DNA of 64,000 bases from positions 685,559-749,558 of the forward strand of contig MEFY01000002.1 in assembly GCA_001725325.1 (NCBI GenBank), written 5' to 3'. Below are positions 18,141-26,918 of this stretch, piece by piece (the stretch's first letter is position 1; each line of letters opens with the position of its first letter). Origin of the DNA: Leifsonia sp. SCN 70-46. GTDB lineage: Bacteria > Actinomycetota > Actinomycetes > Actinomycetales > Microbacteriaceae. The translations under genes and the position numbers were made by a program. Below the pieces are notes generated by a model that worked only from the letters and a program-made list of their open reading frames with translations, was not told the origin of the DNA and searched no databases.

Positions 18141-19232
18141 GTGACTGTCCCGAGAGTACGACTGCGCCCCGAGATCGAGTCGATGGTCCCCTACCGCCAG
18201 GGCCGGACCGCCGCCGAGGATGCCTTCAAGCTGTCCTCGAACGAGAACCCCTTCCCCCCGCTGCCCGCCGTGCTCGAGGCGATCGGCGCGAGCGCCGTGA
18301 ACCGCTACCCCGAGGGCTCCGCCGCGAAGCTGCGCGAGCTCCTGGGCGAGCGCTACGGGGTCTCGGCCGAGCGGCTGCAGGTGGGGGCCGGATCCGTCTC
18401 GGTGCTGGCCCAGCTCATCACGGCCGCCGCGGCCCCCGGCGACGAGGTCGTCTTCGCGTGGCGCAGTTTCGAGGCGTACCCCCTGCTCGTGGGCACGGCG
18501 GGCGCGACGCCCGTCATGGTCCCGAACACGGCCGACCACCGCCACGACCTCCCCGCCATGCTCGCGGCCATCACCGAGCGCACGCGTCTCGTGATCGTGT
18601 GCAGCCCCAACAACCCCACGAGCACAGTCGTGAGCCACGCCGACTTCGTCGACTTCCTGTCGAAGGTGCCGCCCACTGTGCTCGTCGTGCTCGACGAGGC
18701 GTACATCGAGTTCGTCACCGACCCCGACGCCGTGCGCGGAGCCGCGCTCATCGACGACTACCCGAACCTCGTGGTGCTGCGCACGTTCTCCAAGGCCTAC
18801 GGCCTCGCGGGCCTGCGGGTGGGCTACGCCGTGGGCGCCGAGTACGTCATGGACGCGGCGCGGGCCGTCGCCATCCCGCTCTCGGTCACGGAGCCCGCGC
18901 AGCGCGCGGCGATCGCGTCGCTCGAGCACGAGGCCGAGCTGCTCGCGCGCGTGGTCGAGCTCAACGCCGTGCGGGAGCGCATCTGGGCGGGCATCCTCGA
19001 GCAGGGCTGGGACGCCCCCGAGCCGCAGGGCAACTTCGTGTGGTTCCCCACCGGCGATCTCACGGCGGAGGCGGCCGAGGTGTTCGCGAAGCACGGCATC
19101 GTCGCGCGTGCGCTCGTCGACGGCCTGCGCGTGAGCGTGGGGGAGGCCGAGTCTGTGGAGAAACTCCTAACGGCCTCGGCGGAGGTTGTCGAGATGCGAC
19201 GAACTGCCGCCCCGACGGCCACGTTAGATTAG
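18141..19232 (+). CDS. hisC: Histidinol-phosphate/aromatic aminotransferase
   Basis: A 363-residue fold-type I aminotransferase of the HisC/Pat group, with KLSSNENPFPPLP near the N-terminus, CSPNNPTST (154-162) and the PLP lysine K218 in RTFSKAYGLAGLRVGY. It stands alone, outside a his operon and next to dehydrogenase genes, so it may be the aromatic or branched-chain aminotransferase paralog and not the histidine enzyme. The GTG has TAGGCT exactly 6 nt upstream (18129-18134), consistent with a leaderless mRNA. Confidence 0.85.
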   Translation: MTVPRVRLRPEIESMVPYRQGRTAAEDAFKLSSNENPFPPLPAVLEAIGASAVNRYPEGSAAKLRELLGERYGVSAERLQVGAGSVSVLAQLITAAAAPGDEVVFAWRSFEAYPLLVGTAGATPVMVPNTADHRHDLPAMLAAITERTRLVIVCSPNNPTSTVVSHADFVDFLSKVPPTVLVVLDEAYIEFVTDPDAVRGAALIDDYPNLVVLRTFSKAYGLAGLRVGYAVGAEYVMDAARAVAIPLSVTEPAQRAAIASLEHEAELLARVVELNAVRERIWAGILEQGWDAPEPQGNFVWFPTGDLTAEAAEVFAKHGIVARALVDGLRVSVGEAESVEKLLTASAEVVEMRRTAAPTATLD

Positions 19233-19236
19233 ATCA

Positions 19237-20355
19237 ATGTCCTACACCGCCGCGACGGTACAGCTGCTCACCACTGAGGGCACGCTCGTCACCAGCGATG
19301 CAACGGCCGAGTACCTCCCGTACATCGAGAAGCTCTCCGACCAGCAGCTGCGCGACTTCCACCGCCAGATGTACGTCATCCGCAAGTTCGACATCGACGC
19401 GGCCAACCTGCAGCGCCAGGGCCAGCTCGCGATGTGGATCCCGAGCCTCGGCCAGGAGGCCGCGCAGGTCGGCTCCGGCTACGCGGCGAAGCCGCAGGAC
19501 CACATCTTCCCCTCCTACCGCGAGCACGTGATCGCGAGGATCCGCGGGGTCGACCCCATGCGCATCATCGAGATGCTCCGCGGCCTCAGCCACGGCGGTT
19601 GGGACCCGAAGGAGCACAACAACTTCCACCTCTACACGCTCGTGCTCGGATCGCAGACCCTGCACGCCGCCGGCTACGCCATGGGCGTGCTGTTCGACGG
19701 CGACACGGGCACGGGCGACGCCGACAAGGATCAGGCCGTCATCGTCTACTTCGGAGACGGCTCCACGAGCCAGGGCGACGTGAGCGAGTCGATGGTCTTC
19801 GCGGCGAGCTACCAGGCTCCCCTCGTGTTCTTCCTGCAGAACAACCATTGGGCGATCTCGGTGCCCGTGACGCGCCAGTCGCGCACGCCCCTGTACCAGC
19901 GCCCCGCCGGCTTCGGCATCCCGGGCGTGCAGATCGACGGCAACGACGTGCTCGCGAGCTACGCGGTGACGAGCGCGAATCTCGACCGCGCGCGCGGCGG
20001 AGGCGGGCCGCAGTTCATCGAGGCGCTCACCTATCGCATGGGCGCGCACACGACGAGCGACGATCCCACGAAGTACCGCGACCTGCAGGAGCTCGAGTTC
20101 TGGACGAACGCCGACGCCATCTCGCGCTTCGAGAGGTTCCTGCGGGCGAAGGGCGAGGGCGACGCGTTCTTCGCCGAGGTCGATCAGGAGGCGGACGACC
20201 TCACCGCCGACATCCGCCGCCGCACCCTCGCGCTCGGCGTGCCGCCCATCTCGCAGATGTTCGACAACGTCTACTCCGAGGCGCACCCGCTCATGCAGGC
20301 GCAGCAGGAGTGGCTCGAGAACTACGAGGCGAGCTTCGAGGGGGACCAGGCGTGA
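19237..20355 (+). CDS. bkdA: 2-oxo acid dehydrogenase E1 alpha subunit
   Basis: A 372-residue thiamine-diphosphate-binding alpha subunit. The ThDP motif runs from GDGSTSQGD (173-181) to NN at 202-203. With the next two genes it oxidatively decarboxylates branched-chain 2-oxo acids or pyruvate; sequence alone does not separate these. There is no ribosome site before the ATG, but TAGATT (19225-19230) lies exactly 6 nt upstream, inside the 3' end of hisC, so an internal leaderless promoter is likely. Confidence 0.88.
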   Translation: MSYTAATVQLLTTEGTLVTSDATAEYLPYIEKLSDQQLRDFHRQMYVIRKFDIDAANLQRQGQLAMWIPSLGQEAAQVGSGYAAKPQDHIFPSYREHVIARIRGVDPMRIIEMLRGLSHGGWDPKEHNNFHLYTLVLGSQTLHAAGYAMGVLFDGDTGTGDADKDQAVIVYFGDGSTSQGDVSESMVFAASYQAPLVFFLQNNHWAISVPVTRQSRTPLYQRPAGFGIPGVQIDGNDVLASYAVTSANLDRARGGGGPQFIEALTYRMGAHTTSDDPTKYRDLQELEFWTNADAISRFERFLRAKGEGDAFFAEVDQEADDLTADIRRRTLALGVPPISQMFDNVYSEAHPLMQAQQEWLENYEASFEGDQA

Positions 20356-21332
20356 CCATCGAGAACCTCAGCATGGCCAAGGCCCTCACCCAGGGCCTGC
20401 GCCAGGCGATGCTCGCCGACCCCAAGGTGCTCCTCATGGGCGAGGACATCGGGCCGCTCGGCGGCGTGTTCCGCGTGACCGAGGGGCTGCACGCCGAGTT
20501 CGGCGACTCCCGCGTGCTCGACACCCCGCTCGCCGAGTCGGGCATCGTGGGCACGGCCATCGGCCTCGCGATGCGCGGCTACCGTCCGGTGTGCGAGATC
20601 CAGTTCGACGGGTTCGTCTTCCCCGCGTTCGACCAGATCACGACGCAGCTCGCCAAGCTCACGAGCCGGCACCACGGCTCGCTCAGCATGCCCGTCGTCA
20701 TCCGCATCCCCTTCGGCGGTCACATCGGCGCCGTCGAGCACCACCAGGAGAGCCCGGAGGCGTACTTCGCGCACACCGCAGGCCTCCGCGTGGTCACGCC
20801 GTCGAACCCGCACGACGCCTACTGGATGATCCAGGAGGCGATCGCGAGCGACGACCCCGTGATCTTCTTCGAGCCGAAGAGCCGCTACTGGCCCAAGGGC
20901 GACGTCGACCTGTCGGCGAGCGGCGCGCCGCTGCACTCGACGCGCGTCGTGCGCCCCGGCACCGAGGTCACGCTCGTGGGCTACGGGCCCATGGTCACGA
21001 TGCTCCTGCAGGCCGCCGAGATCGCACAGTCGGAGGGCACGAGCGTCGAGGTCGTCGACCTGCGCTCGATCTCGCCCATCGACTACGACCCGCTCATCGC
21101 CTCGGTGCAGAAGACCGGGCGGCTCGTCGTCGCGCACGAGGCCCCCGGCTTCGTGTCCGTCGGCTCCGAGATCGCGGCGACCGTCACCGAGCGCGCGTTC
21201 TACTCGCTCGAGGCTCCCGTGCTGCGTGTCGCGGGCTTCGACACCCCGTTCCCGCCGGCCAAGCTCGAGACCGCCTACCTGCCCGACGCCGACCGCATCC
21301 TCGAAGCGGTCGACCGGGCGATGGCCTACTAG
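20352..21332 (+). CDS. bkdB: 2-oxo acid dehydrogenase E1 beta subunit
   Basis: A 326-residue beta subunit of the E1 heterotetramer. Transketolase-type blocks are visible: LLMGEDIGPLGGVFRVTEGL, DTPLAESGIVGTAIGLAM, EIQFDGFVFPAFDQI and IPFGGHIGAVEHHQESPEAYF. It starts with GTG in the E1-alpha stop (GTGA), which fixes the start despite a longer open frame upstream. It supplies part of the ThDP pocket and contacts the E2 core. Confidence 0.9.
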   Translation: MTIENLSMAKALTQGLRQAMLADPKVLLMGEDIGPLGGVFRVTEGLHAEFGDSRVLDTPLAESGIVGTAIGLAMRGYRPVCEIQFDGFVFPAFDQITTQLAKLTSRHHGSLSMPVVIRIPFGGHIGAVEHHQESPEAYFAHTAGLRVVTPSNPHDAYWMIQEAIASDDPVIFFEPKSRYWPKGDVDLSASGAPLHSTRVVRPGTEVTLVGYGPMVTMLLQAAEIAQSEGTSVEVVDLRSISPIDYDPLIASVQKTGRLVVAHEAPGFVSVGSEIAATVTERAFYSLEAPVLRVAGFDTPFPPAKLETAYLPDADRILEAVDRAMAY

Positions 21333-21341
21333 GAGGCACCC

Positions 21342-22664
21342 GTGGCAACTTCGGATTTCCCGCTCCCCGATGTCGGCGAGGGTCTCACCGAGGCGGAGAT
21401 CGTCTCGTGGAAGGTCAAGCCCGGCGACACCGTCGCCATGAACCAGGTGCTCGTCGAGATCGAGACCGCCAAGTCGCTCGTCGAGCTGCCGTCGCCGTTC
21501 GTCGGCACGGTCTCCGCGATCCTCGTCGAGGAGGGCCAGACCGTGGAGGTCGGCACCCCCATCATCTCCGTGACGTCGGAGGGCGCCGAGCTCCCGACGC
21601 CCGCGGCCGCCGAGGCCGTCGAGATCGCCGACACGGCGTCGACCGTCGCCGCCGCGGAGGAGAAGCCGCACGCGACGCTCGTCGGGTACGGCACGGTCGG
21701 CCACGGCGCATCCCGCCGCCGTGGTGCCGCCGCAGCGCCCCAGGCGTCGCCCGCGGCCCCGGCAGCCCAGCCCCGGCCCGCGAGCGTGCCGGCCGCCGCG
21801 GCATCCTCGATCATCGCCAAGCCGCCGATCCGCAAGCTCGCGAAAGACCTCGGCGTCGACCTCGCGACGGTGACCGCCACGGGCCTCGCGGGCGAGATCA
21901 CGCGCGACGACGTCGTGCGGCAGGCCTCGCAGGCAAGCGTGTTCCGCAACATCCAGACCCCGGAGTGGGGCGAGGAGCGCGAGGAGCGCGTGCCCGTGAA
22001 GGGCGTGCGCAAGGCGATCGCGACGGCCATGGTGCAGAGCGCGTTCACCGCGCCGCACGTGAGCGTGTTCGTCGACATCGACGCGACGCGCACCATGGAG
22101 TTCGTCAAGCGCCTCAAGGCGTCCACCGATTTCGCGGGCGTGCGCGTGAGCCCGCTGCTCATCATGGCGAAGGCCGTGATCTGGGCCGTGCGCCGCAACC
22201 CCACGGTCAACTCGACGTGGACGGACAAGGAGATCATCGTCCGCCACTACGTGAACCTCGGTATCGCGGCGGCGACTCCGCGCGGTCTCATCGTGCCCAA
22301 CATCAAGGATGCCCAGGAGCTCTCTCTGCTCGATCTGGCGAAGGCGCTCGAGCAGCTCACGCTCACGGCGCGCGACGGCAAGACGCAGCCGGCCGAGATG
22401 GCCAAGGGCACGATCACGATCACGAACCTCGGCTCGTACGGCATGGACACGGGAACCCCGATCATCAACCCGGGCGAGGCCTCCATCGTGGCGCTCGGCT
22501 CGATCCGCCAGAAGCCGTGGATCGTCGACGGCCAGGTGCTTCCGCGCTATGTGACCACCGTCGGCGCGAGCTTCGACCACCGCATCGTGGACGGCGACGT
22601 CGCGAGCCGCTTCGTCGCGGACCTCGCGAGCGTGCTCGAGGAGCCGGCGCTGCTGCTCGACTGA
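21342..22664 (+). CDS. bkdC: Dihydrolipoamide acyltransferase (E2)
   Basis: A 440-residue E2 with one lipoyl domain (about 1-78; lipoylated lysine K44 in [13 protein letters not shown]), an Ala/Pro-rich linker, a peripheral subunit-binding domain (about 160-194, [14 protein letters not shown]) and the catalytic domain ending in H413-x3-D417-G418 (FDHRIVDGD). AGGAGG overlapping the E1-beta stop sets the GTG start. The E3 dihydrolipoamide dehydrogenase is not in the window and must come from elsewhere. Confidence 0.93.
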   Translation: MATSDFPLPDVGEGLTEAEIVSWKVKPGDTVAMNQVLVEIETAKSLVELPSPFVGTVSAILVEEGQTVEVGTPIISVTSEGAELPTPAAAEAVEIADTASTVAAAEEKPHATLVGYGTVGHGASRRRGAAAAPQASPAAPAAQPRPASVPAAAASSIIAKPPIRKLAKDLGVDLATVTATGLAGEITRDDVVRQASQASVFRNIQTPEWGEEREERVPVKGVRKAIATAMVQSAFTAPHVSVFVDIDATRTMEFVKRLKASTDFAGVRVSPLLIMAKAVIWAVRRNPTVNSTWTDKEIIVRHYVNLGIAAATPRGLIVPNIKDAQELSLLDLAKALEQLTLTARDGKTQPAEMAKGTITITNLGSYGMDTGTPIINPGEASIVALGSIRQKPWIVDGQVLPRYVTTVGASFDHRIVDGDVASRFVADLASVLEEPALLLD

Positions 22665-22697
22665 GCCCGCCGATTTGGACGGGCCCGCGACGCGTGC

Positions 22698-22728
22698 CAC
22701 ACTATTGATAACGAAAATCATTAGTGTG
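22698..22728. promoter_or_regulatory. Zur operator candidate upstream of znuA
   Basis: A 31-bp dyad centred on G22713 has 12-nt arms (CACACTATTGAT and ATCATTAGTGTG) matching at 11 of 12 positions. The core TGATAACGAAAATCA (22706-22720) resembles the actinobacterial Zur box TGAAAATGATTTTCA. It ends 15 bp before the znuA ATG, in the position of the promoter. With zur three genes downstream, zinc-dependent repression of the operon is the natural reading. Confidence 0.75.
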
Positions 22729-22743
22729 TCGAGAAAGCCATCC

Positions 22744-23625
22744 ATGAACAAGCTCATCCCGGTCATCGCCCTCTCCGCCGTCGCGCTCGCCGGCTGCTCG
22801 GCCGCCCCCGCGACACCCGACGACGACCTCATCCACGTCGTCGCCTCCACGAGCGTCTACGGCGACCTCGTCTCGACGATCGGCGGCGACCGCGTCGAGG
22901 TCACGAGCCTCATCTCCGACGCATCCGTCGACCCGCACAGCTTCGAGGCGTCCGCGCGCGACCAGCTCGCGATCTCCGAGGCCGACCTCATCGTCGAGAA
23001 CGGCGGCGGGTACGACCCGTTCGTCGACACCCTGCTCACGGCCGCCGGCTCGACGGCGCCCGTCATCACGGCCGTCGACGTGTCGGGGCTCGACGGAGCG
23101 GGACAGGAGGGCTTCAACGAGCACGTCTGGTACTCCTTCGCCGCGACCGAGAAGGTCGTGGGCGCCGTCGCCGACCAGCTCGGGCAGCTCGACCCCGACC
23201 ACGCCGACGAGTACACCGCGAACGCGGACGCGCTCGGCTCCGCGATCGCCGACCTGCTCACGCGCGCGGAGGGCCTCGGCGTGACGGGCGACGTCGCCGT
23301 CACCGAGCCCGTGCCCGGCTACCTGCTGCAGGCCGCGGGCCTCACCAACGTGACCCCGGCCGACTTCACCGAGGCGATCGAGGAGGGCAACGACGTGCCG
23401 CCGCTCGCCCTCCAGGAGACCCTCGCGCTCTTCACCGGCGACAAGGTGCTGCTGCTCGCGTACAACTCGCAGACCGCGAGCCCCGAGACCGAGCGCGTGC
23501 GCCAGGCGGCCGAGGATGCGGGCATCCCCGTCGTCGATTTCACGGAGACCCTCCCCGCTGGGGCAGACTACGTGTCGTGGATGACGAGCAACCTCGACGC
23601 GCTGGCGACAGCGCTCGGACGGTGA
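22744..23625 (+). CDS. znuA: Zinc ABC transporter substrate-binding lipoprotein
   Basis: A 293-residue cluster 9 metal-binding protein. The N-terminus is a lipoprotein signal with lipobox LAGC (C18). IHVVASTSVYGDLVSTIGGD opens the mature domain, and the ligand candidates DPHSFE and FNEHVWYS follow. The His-rich loop of many ZnuA proteins is absent. A longer frame from 22675 exists, but the ATG at 22744 gives the signal peptide and lies after the operator. It heads znuA-znuC-znuB-zur, joined by 4-bp overlaps. Confidence 0.9.
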   Translation: MNKLIPVIALSAVALAGCSAAPATPDDDLIHVVASTSVYGDLVSTIGGDRVEVTSLISDASVDPHSFEASARDQLAISEADLIVENGGGYDPFVDTLLTAAGSTAPVITAVDVSGLDGAGQEGFNEHVWYSFAATEKVVGAVADQLGQLDPDHADEYTANADALGSAIADLLTRAEGLGVTGDVAVTEPVPGYLLQAAGLTNVTPADFTEAIEEGNDVPPLALQETLALFTGDKVLLLAYNSQTASPETERVRQAAEDAGIPVVDFTETLPAGADYVSWMTSNLDALATALGR

Positions 23626-24407
23626 ACCCGCTCGAGATCCGTGACGCTGCCCTCACCCTCGGGGGCCGCATCCTCTGGAGCGGACTCGACCTGACGGTGA
23701 AGCCAGGGGAGTTCGTGGCCGTGCTCGGCGCGAACGGCTCGGGCAAGACGTCGCTGCTGCGCGCGATCCTCGGGCAGCTGCCCCTCGATTCGGGAGAGAT
23801 CCGCGTGCAGGGGAGGCCCGTCACGCGCGGCGACCGGGCCATCGGCTACATCCCGCAGCAGCGCATCATGCCCGCGGGCACCGCCCTGCGCGGCCGCGAC
23901 CTCGTGGGCCTCGGGCTCGACGGCCACCGCTGGGGGCTGCCGCTGCCGTCGCGGGCCCGCCGCGACCGCATCGACGAGCTCGTCGACGCCGTGGGCGCCC
24001 GGGCGTACGCGAACCTCCCCGTGGGGGTGCTCTCGGGCGGCGAGCAGCAGCGCCTGCGCGTCGGGCAGGCGCTCGCGAGCCACCCCACCCTCCTGCTGTG
24101 CGACGAGCCGCTCTCGAGCCTCGACCTGCACCACCAGCGCGGAGTGGCCGAGCTGATCGACGAGGGGCTGCACGAGCGCGGCACGGGGGTCGTGTTCGTC
24201 ACGCACGACATCAACCCCGTGCTCGACATGACCGACACGGTGCTCTACCTCGCCAACGGGCGCTTCACGTCGGGCCCGCCGGAGGAGGTGCTCACCTCCG
24301 AGGTGCTGAGCGACCTGTACGGCACCCCCGTCGAGGTCATCCGCAGCGGCGAGCGGGTCTTCGTGGCCGGAATCCCCGAGTTCCCCCGGCACGAGGCCGC
24401 CTCATGA
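23622..24407 (+). CDS. znuC: Zinc ABC transporter ATP-binding protein
   Basis: A 261-residue ABC ATPase: Walker A GANGSGKTS (about 35-43), Q-loop IPQQR, signature LSGGEQQRL, Walker B LLLCDEPLSSLDL and switch histidine in VFVTHDIN. The GTG start lies inside the znuA stop (GTGA). It powers the ZnuB permease; cluster 9 membership and neighbours point to zinc, although manganese cannot be excluded by sequence. Confidence 0.9.
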   Translation: MNPLEIRDAALTLGGRILWSGLDLTVKPGEFVAVLGANGSGKTSLLRAILGQLPLDSGEIRVQGRPVTRGDRAIGYIPQQRIMPAGTALRGRDLVGLGLDGHRWGLPLPSRARRDRIDELVDAVGARAYANLPVGVLSGGEQQRLRVGQALASHPTLLLCDEPLSSLDLHHQRGVAELIDEGLHERGTGVVFVTHDINPVLDMTDTVLYLANGRFTSGPPEEVLTSEVLSDLYGTPVEVIRSGERVFVAGIPEFPRHEAAS

Positions 24408-25267
24408 GCGACTTCTGGGGCTCGATCTTCAACTTCAGCGACTACGGGCAGCTGCTCGCCCTCGTGGGCAACTCGATTGTCGCGGGAGCGGTGCTCGGCA
24501 TCGTCGGCGGCCTCATCGGCGTCTTCGTGATGCAGCGCGACATGGCGTTCGCCGTGCACGGCATCAGCGAGCTCTCGTTCGCGGGCGCCGCCGCCGCGCT
24601 GCTCTTCGGCGCCAACGTCGTCGCGGGCTCGCTCGTGGGCTCGCTCATCGCCGCGGCGCTCATCGGCGTGCTCGGCTCCCGGGCGCGCGACCGGAACTCC
24701 ATCATCGGCGTGCTCATGCCCTTCGGGCTGGGCCTCGGCATCCTCTTCCTCGCGCTCTACCCCGGGCGCAGCGGCAACCGGTTCGGGCTGCTCACCGGCC
24801 AGATCCTCTCCGTCGACATCCCGCAGCTCGGCTGGCTCATCGGCATCAGCATCGTCGTGCTCGTCGTGCTGCTCGTGATCTGGCGGCCGCTCGTCTTCGA
24901 CAGCATCGACCCGGACGTCGCGATGGCGCGCGGCGTGCCGGCACGCACGCTCTCCCTCGTCTTCATGGTGCTGCTCGGCCTCATCGTCGCCGTGTCGGTG
25001 CAGATCATCGGGGCGCTGCTCGTGCTCGCGCTCCTCGTGACCCCGGCCGCCGCGGCGCTGCGGGTCTCGTCGTCGCCGGTGGTCGTGCCCGTGCTCGCCA
25101 TGGCCTTCGGGTTCGCGTCGGCGGTGGGGGGCATCCTGCTCGCCCTCGGCGGCTCGCTGCCGATCAGCCCGTACGTGACGACGATCTCGTTCGTCATCTA
25201 CCTCGTGTGCCGCGTCGTCGGCCGCGCCAGGGGCCGCCGGCTGCGGCGCAGGGTGGTGCCCGCATGA
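24404..25267 (+). CDS. znuB: Zinc ABC transporter permease
   Basis: A 287-residue ABC-3-type permease with about eight membrane helices. HGISELSFAGAAAALLFGAN (about 51-70) is the characteristic region of metal ABC-3 permeases. The C-terminus is very basic (RARGRRLRRRVVPA). It overlaps znuC and zur by 4 bp each (ATGA). Confidence 0.9.
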   Translation: MSDFWGSIFNFSDYGQLLALVGNSIVAGAVLGIVGGLIGVFVMQRDMAFAVHGISELSFAGAAAALLFGANVVAGSLVGSLIAAALIGVLGSRARDRNSIIGVLMPFGLGLGILFLALYPGRSGNRFGLLTGQILSVDIPQLGWLIGISIVVLVVLLVIWRPLVFDSIDPDVAMARGVPARTLSLVFMVLLGLIVAVSVQIIGALLVLALLVTPAAAALRVSSSPVVVPVLAMAFGFASAVGGILLALGGSLPISPYVTTISFVIYLVCRVVGRARGRRLRRRVVPA

Positions 25268-25647
25268 AGCGGCACACGTGGCAGCGCGACGCGGTCAAGG
25301 ATGCCCTGGGCACGCGCGAGACGTTCGTGAGCGCCCAGCAGCTCCACGCGGCGCTGCGCGACGCCGGCACGACCATCGGGCTCGCGACCGTGTACCGCGC
25401 GCTCGCCGACCTCGCCGAGGAGGGTGAGGCCGACTCGTTGCAGCAGGAGGGCGAGAGCCTCTACCGCGCGTGCACCCCCGGCACCCACCACCACCACCTC
25501 ATCTGCCGCAGCTGCGGGCTCACCGTCGAGATCGAGGCCGACGCGGTCGAGGAGTGGGCGCGCAGCGTCGCCGCGGAGCACGGTTTCAGCGATCCGCAGC
25601 ACATCGTCGACGTCTTCGGCTTGTGCCGGGAGTGCGCCAGCGCGTAA
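25264..25647 (+). CDS. zur: Fur-family zinc uptake regulator
   Basis: A 127-residue Fur-family repressor. The winged helix includes ATVYRALADLAEEG (41-54). The structural zinc site is C81-x2-C84 (ICRSCG) with C121-x2-C124 (LCRECA), and H75-H78 (THHHHL) lies at the regulatory site. Zur and not Fur is inferred from its place in the znu operon and the dyad upstream of znuA. Start ATG is in the znuB stop; a longer frame from 25207 is not supported. Confidence 0.88.
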   Translation: MKRHTWQRDAVKDALGTRETFVSAQQLHAALRDAGTTIGLATVYRALADLAEEGEADSLQQEGESLYRACTPGTHHHHLICRSCGLTVEIEADAVEEWARSVAAEHGFSDPQHIVDVFGLCRECASA

Positions 25648-25730
25648 CATCTTCAGGTTGGCCATTTCCGGCCACATCGTGTGCTGCCCGTGAACGTTCG
25701 GGACCACAGCATGCCGACAAGTGATCTTGG

Positions 25731-25750
25731 GTAGGAACTCCGGTTCCTAC
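25731..25750 (+). promoter_or_regulatory. Perfect hairpin upstream of rpmB
   Basis: GTAGGAAC-TCCG-GTTCCTAC is a perfect 8-bp stem with a 4-nt loop, 24 bp before the rpmB ATG and probably in its 5' leader. It does not resemble the Zur dyad at 22698-22728 and has no T-run. It may be a protein-binding or translational control site; nothing else is evident in the 127-bp gap between zur and rpmB. Confidence 0.45.
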
Positions 25751-25774
25751 GGTAACCAGAACAGGAGTAGGACC

Positions 25775-26011
25775 ATGGCAGCAGTGTGCCAGGTGACAGG
25801 AGCCGTTCCCGGCTTCGGTCACAGCATCTCGTTCTCGCACCGTCGCAACAAGCGTCGGTTCGACCCGAACATCCAGTCGAAGAAGTACTACGTGCCGTCG
25901 CTTCGCCGTAACGTGACGCTGACCCTGTCCGCCAAGGGCATCAAGGTCATCGACGCGCGCGGGATCGACGCCGTCGTGCGCGACCTCCTCGCCCGTGGGG
26001 AGAAGATCTAA
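25775..26011 (+). CDS. rpmB: 50S ribosomal protein L28, zinc-free form
   Basis: A 78-residue L28 beginning [16 protein letters not shown]. Zinc-binding L28 has CxxC at this point; here only the first cysteine remains, so it is the C-minus type. [12 protein letters not shown] is the RNA-binding block. AGGAG stands 7 nt before the ATG. It heads rpmB-rpmG-rpsN, a set of zinc-independent ribosomal proteins that in many actinobacteria are Zur-repressed spare copies. Confidence 0.95.
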   Translation: MAAVCQVTGAVPGFGHSISFSHRRNKRRFDPNIQSKKYYVPSLRRNVTLTLSAKGIKVIDARGIDAVVRDLLARGEKI

Positions 26012-26178
26012 TGGCCAAGCAGCAGGACATCCGTCCCATCATCAAGCTTCGTTCGACCGCCGGAACGGGCTACACCTACGTGACGAAGAAGAACCGTCGC
26101 AACAACCCCGACCGCCTCGTGCTCAAGAAGTACGACCCGGTGATCCGCCAGCACGTCGAATTCCGCGAGGAGCGCTAA
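26011..26178 (+). CDS. rpmG: 50S ribosomal protein L33, zinc-free form
   Basis: A 55-residue L33 ([19 protein letters not shown], then [16 protein letters not shown]). It has no cysteines, whereas zinc-binding L33 carries two CxxC pairs. Its ATG shares one base with the rpmB stop (TAATG), giving tight coupling, and rpsN follows after 2 bp. Confidence 0.95.
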   Translation: MAKQQDIRPIIKLRSTAGTGYTYVTKKNRRNNPDRLVLKKYDPVIRQHVEFREER

Positions 26179-26180
26179 CC

Positions 26181-26486
26181 ATGGCCAAGAAGAGCAAGAT
26201 CGCCAAGAACGAGAAGCGCAAGGTCATCGTCGCGCGCTACGCCGCGAAGCGCCTCGAGCTGAAGAAGGCCCTGGTCGACCCGGCCGGCACCGACGAGTCG
26301 CGCGAGGCCGCCCGCCTCGGCCTGCAGAAGCTCCCCCGCAACGCCTCGCCCGTGCGCGTGCGCGGCCGTGACGCCATCGACGGACGCCCCCGCGGCTTCC
26401 TCAGCAAGTTCGGTGTCTCGCGTGTGCGCTTCCGCGATATGGCGCACCGCGGCGAATTGCCCGGAATTACCAAGTCAAGCTGGTAG
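26181..26486 (+). CDS. rpsN: 30S ribosomal protein S14, long zinc-free form
   Basis: A 101-residue S14. The zinc-binding type is about 61 residues with two CxxC pairs; this long form has none. The C-terminus [20 protein letters not shown] is typical. It closes the rpmB-rpmG-rpsN unit; 57 bp separate it from the HU gene. Confidence 0.96.
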   Translation: MAKKSKIAKNEKRKVIVARYAAKRLELKKALVDPAGTDESREAARLGLQKLPRNASPVRVRGRDAIDGRPRGFLSKFGVSRVRFRDMAHRGELPGITKSSW

Positions 26487-26543
26487 ATTTCAGGGCGTTT
26501 ACACGCTCCACCCATAACTGCATGACGTCCGAGGAGGACACCA

Positions 26544-26834
26544 ATGGCTGACAAGTCGCTTAACCGTACCGAGTTCGTCGCGGCTGTTGCCGCTGAGTCT
26601 GGCCAGAGCCAGGCCGCCGTCAGCACCGTTGTCGACGCCTTCTTCGCCGTTCTGTCGAAGTCGGTCGCCGAGGGCACCAAGGTCTCGATCCCGGGCTGGC
26701 TCGCCGCCGAGCGCACGAGCCGCGCCGCTCGCACGGGCCGCAACCCGCAGACCGGCGAGACCATCCAGATCAAGGCGAGCAACGGCGTCAAGCTGAGCGC
26801 CGGCAGCAAGCTCAAGGCCGCGGCCAAGGGCTAG
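26544..26834 (+). CDS. hup: HU family DNA-binding protein
   Basis: A 96-residue histone-like protein: MADKSLNRTEFVAAVA, the body SIPGWLAAERTSRAARTGRNP and the DNA-binding arm region GRNPQTGETIQIKAS. It is the short form, without the Lys/Ala-rich tail of the mycobacterial protein. GAGGAGG is 7 nt before the ATG. A strong terminator follows. Confidence 0.94.
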   Translation: MADKSLNRTEFVAAVAAESGQSQAAVSTVVDAFFAVLSKSVAEGTKVSIPGWLAAERTSRAARTGRNPQTGETIQIKASNGVKLSAGSKLKAAAKG

Positions 26835-26852
26835 TCTCACCCCACAACGTCT

Positions 26853-26889
26853 GAGGGCGGCAACCGAGAGGTTGCCGCCCTCGTCGTTT
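26853..26889 (+). terminator. Terminator after hup
   Basis: A perfect 13-bp stem (26853-26865 with 26870-26882, arms GAGGGCGGCAACC/GGTTGCCGCCCTC) with a GAGA loop is followed by GTCGTTTG. It ends transcription from rpsN/hup before the CtaG-like gene. Confidence 0.85.
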
Positions 26890-26918
26890 GCCCAGCGGGC
26901 ACCGCGTACCATGGGCTG

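Noticed and set aside
25731-25750. Zur box in front of rpmB
   Set aside because: The perfect hairpin has no similarity to the znuA dyad core TGATAACGAAAATCA, so it was listed only as an undefined control element.
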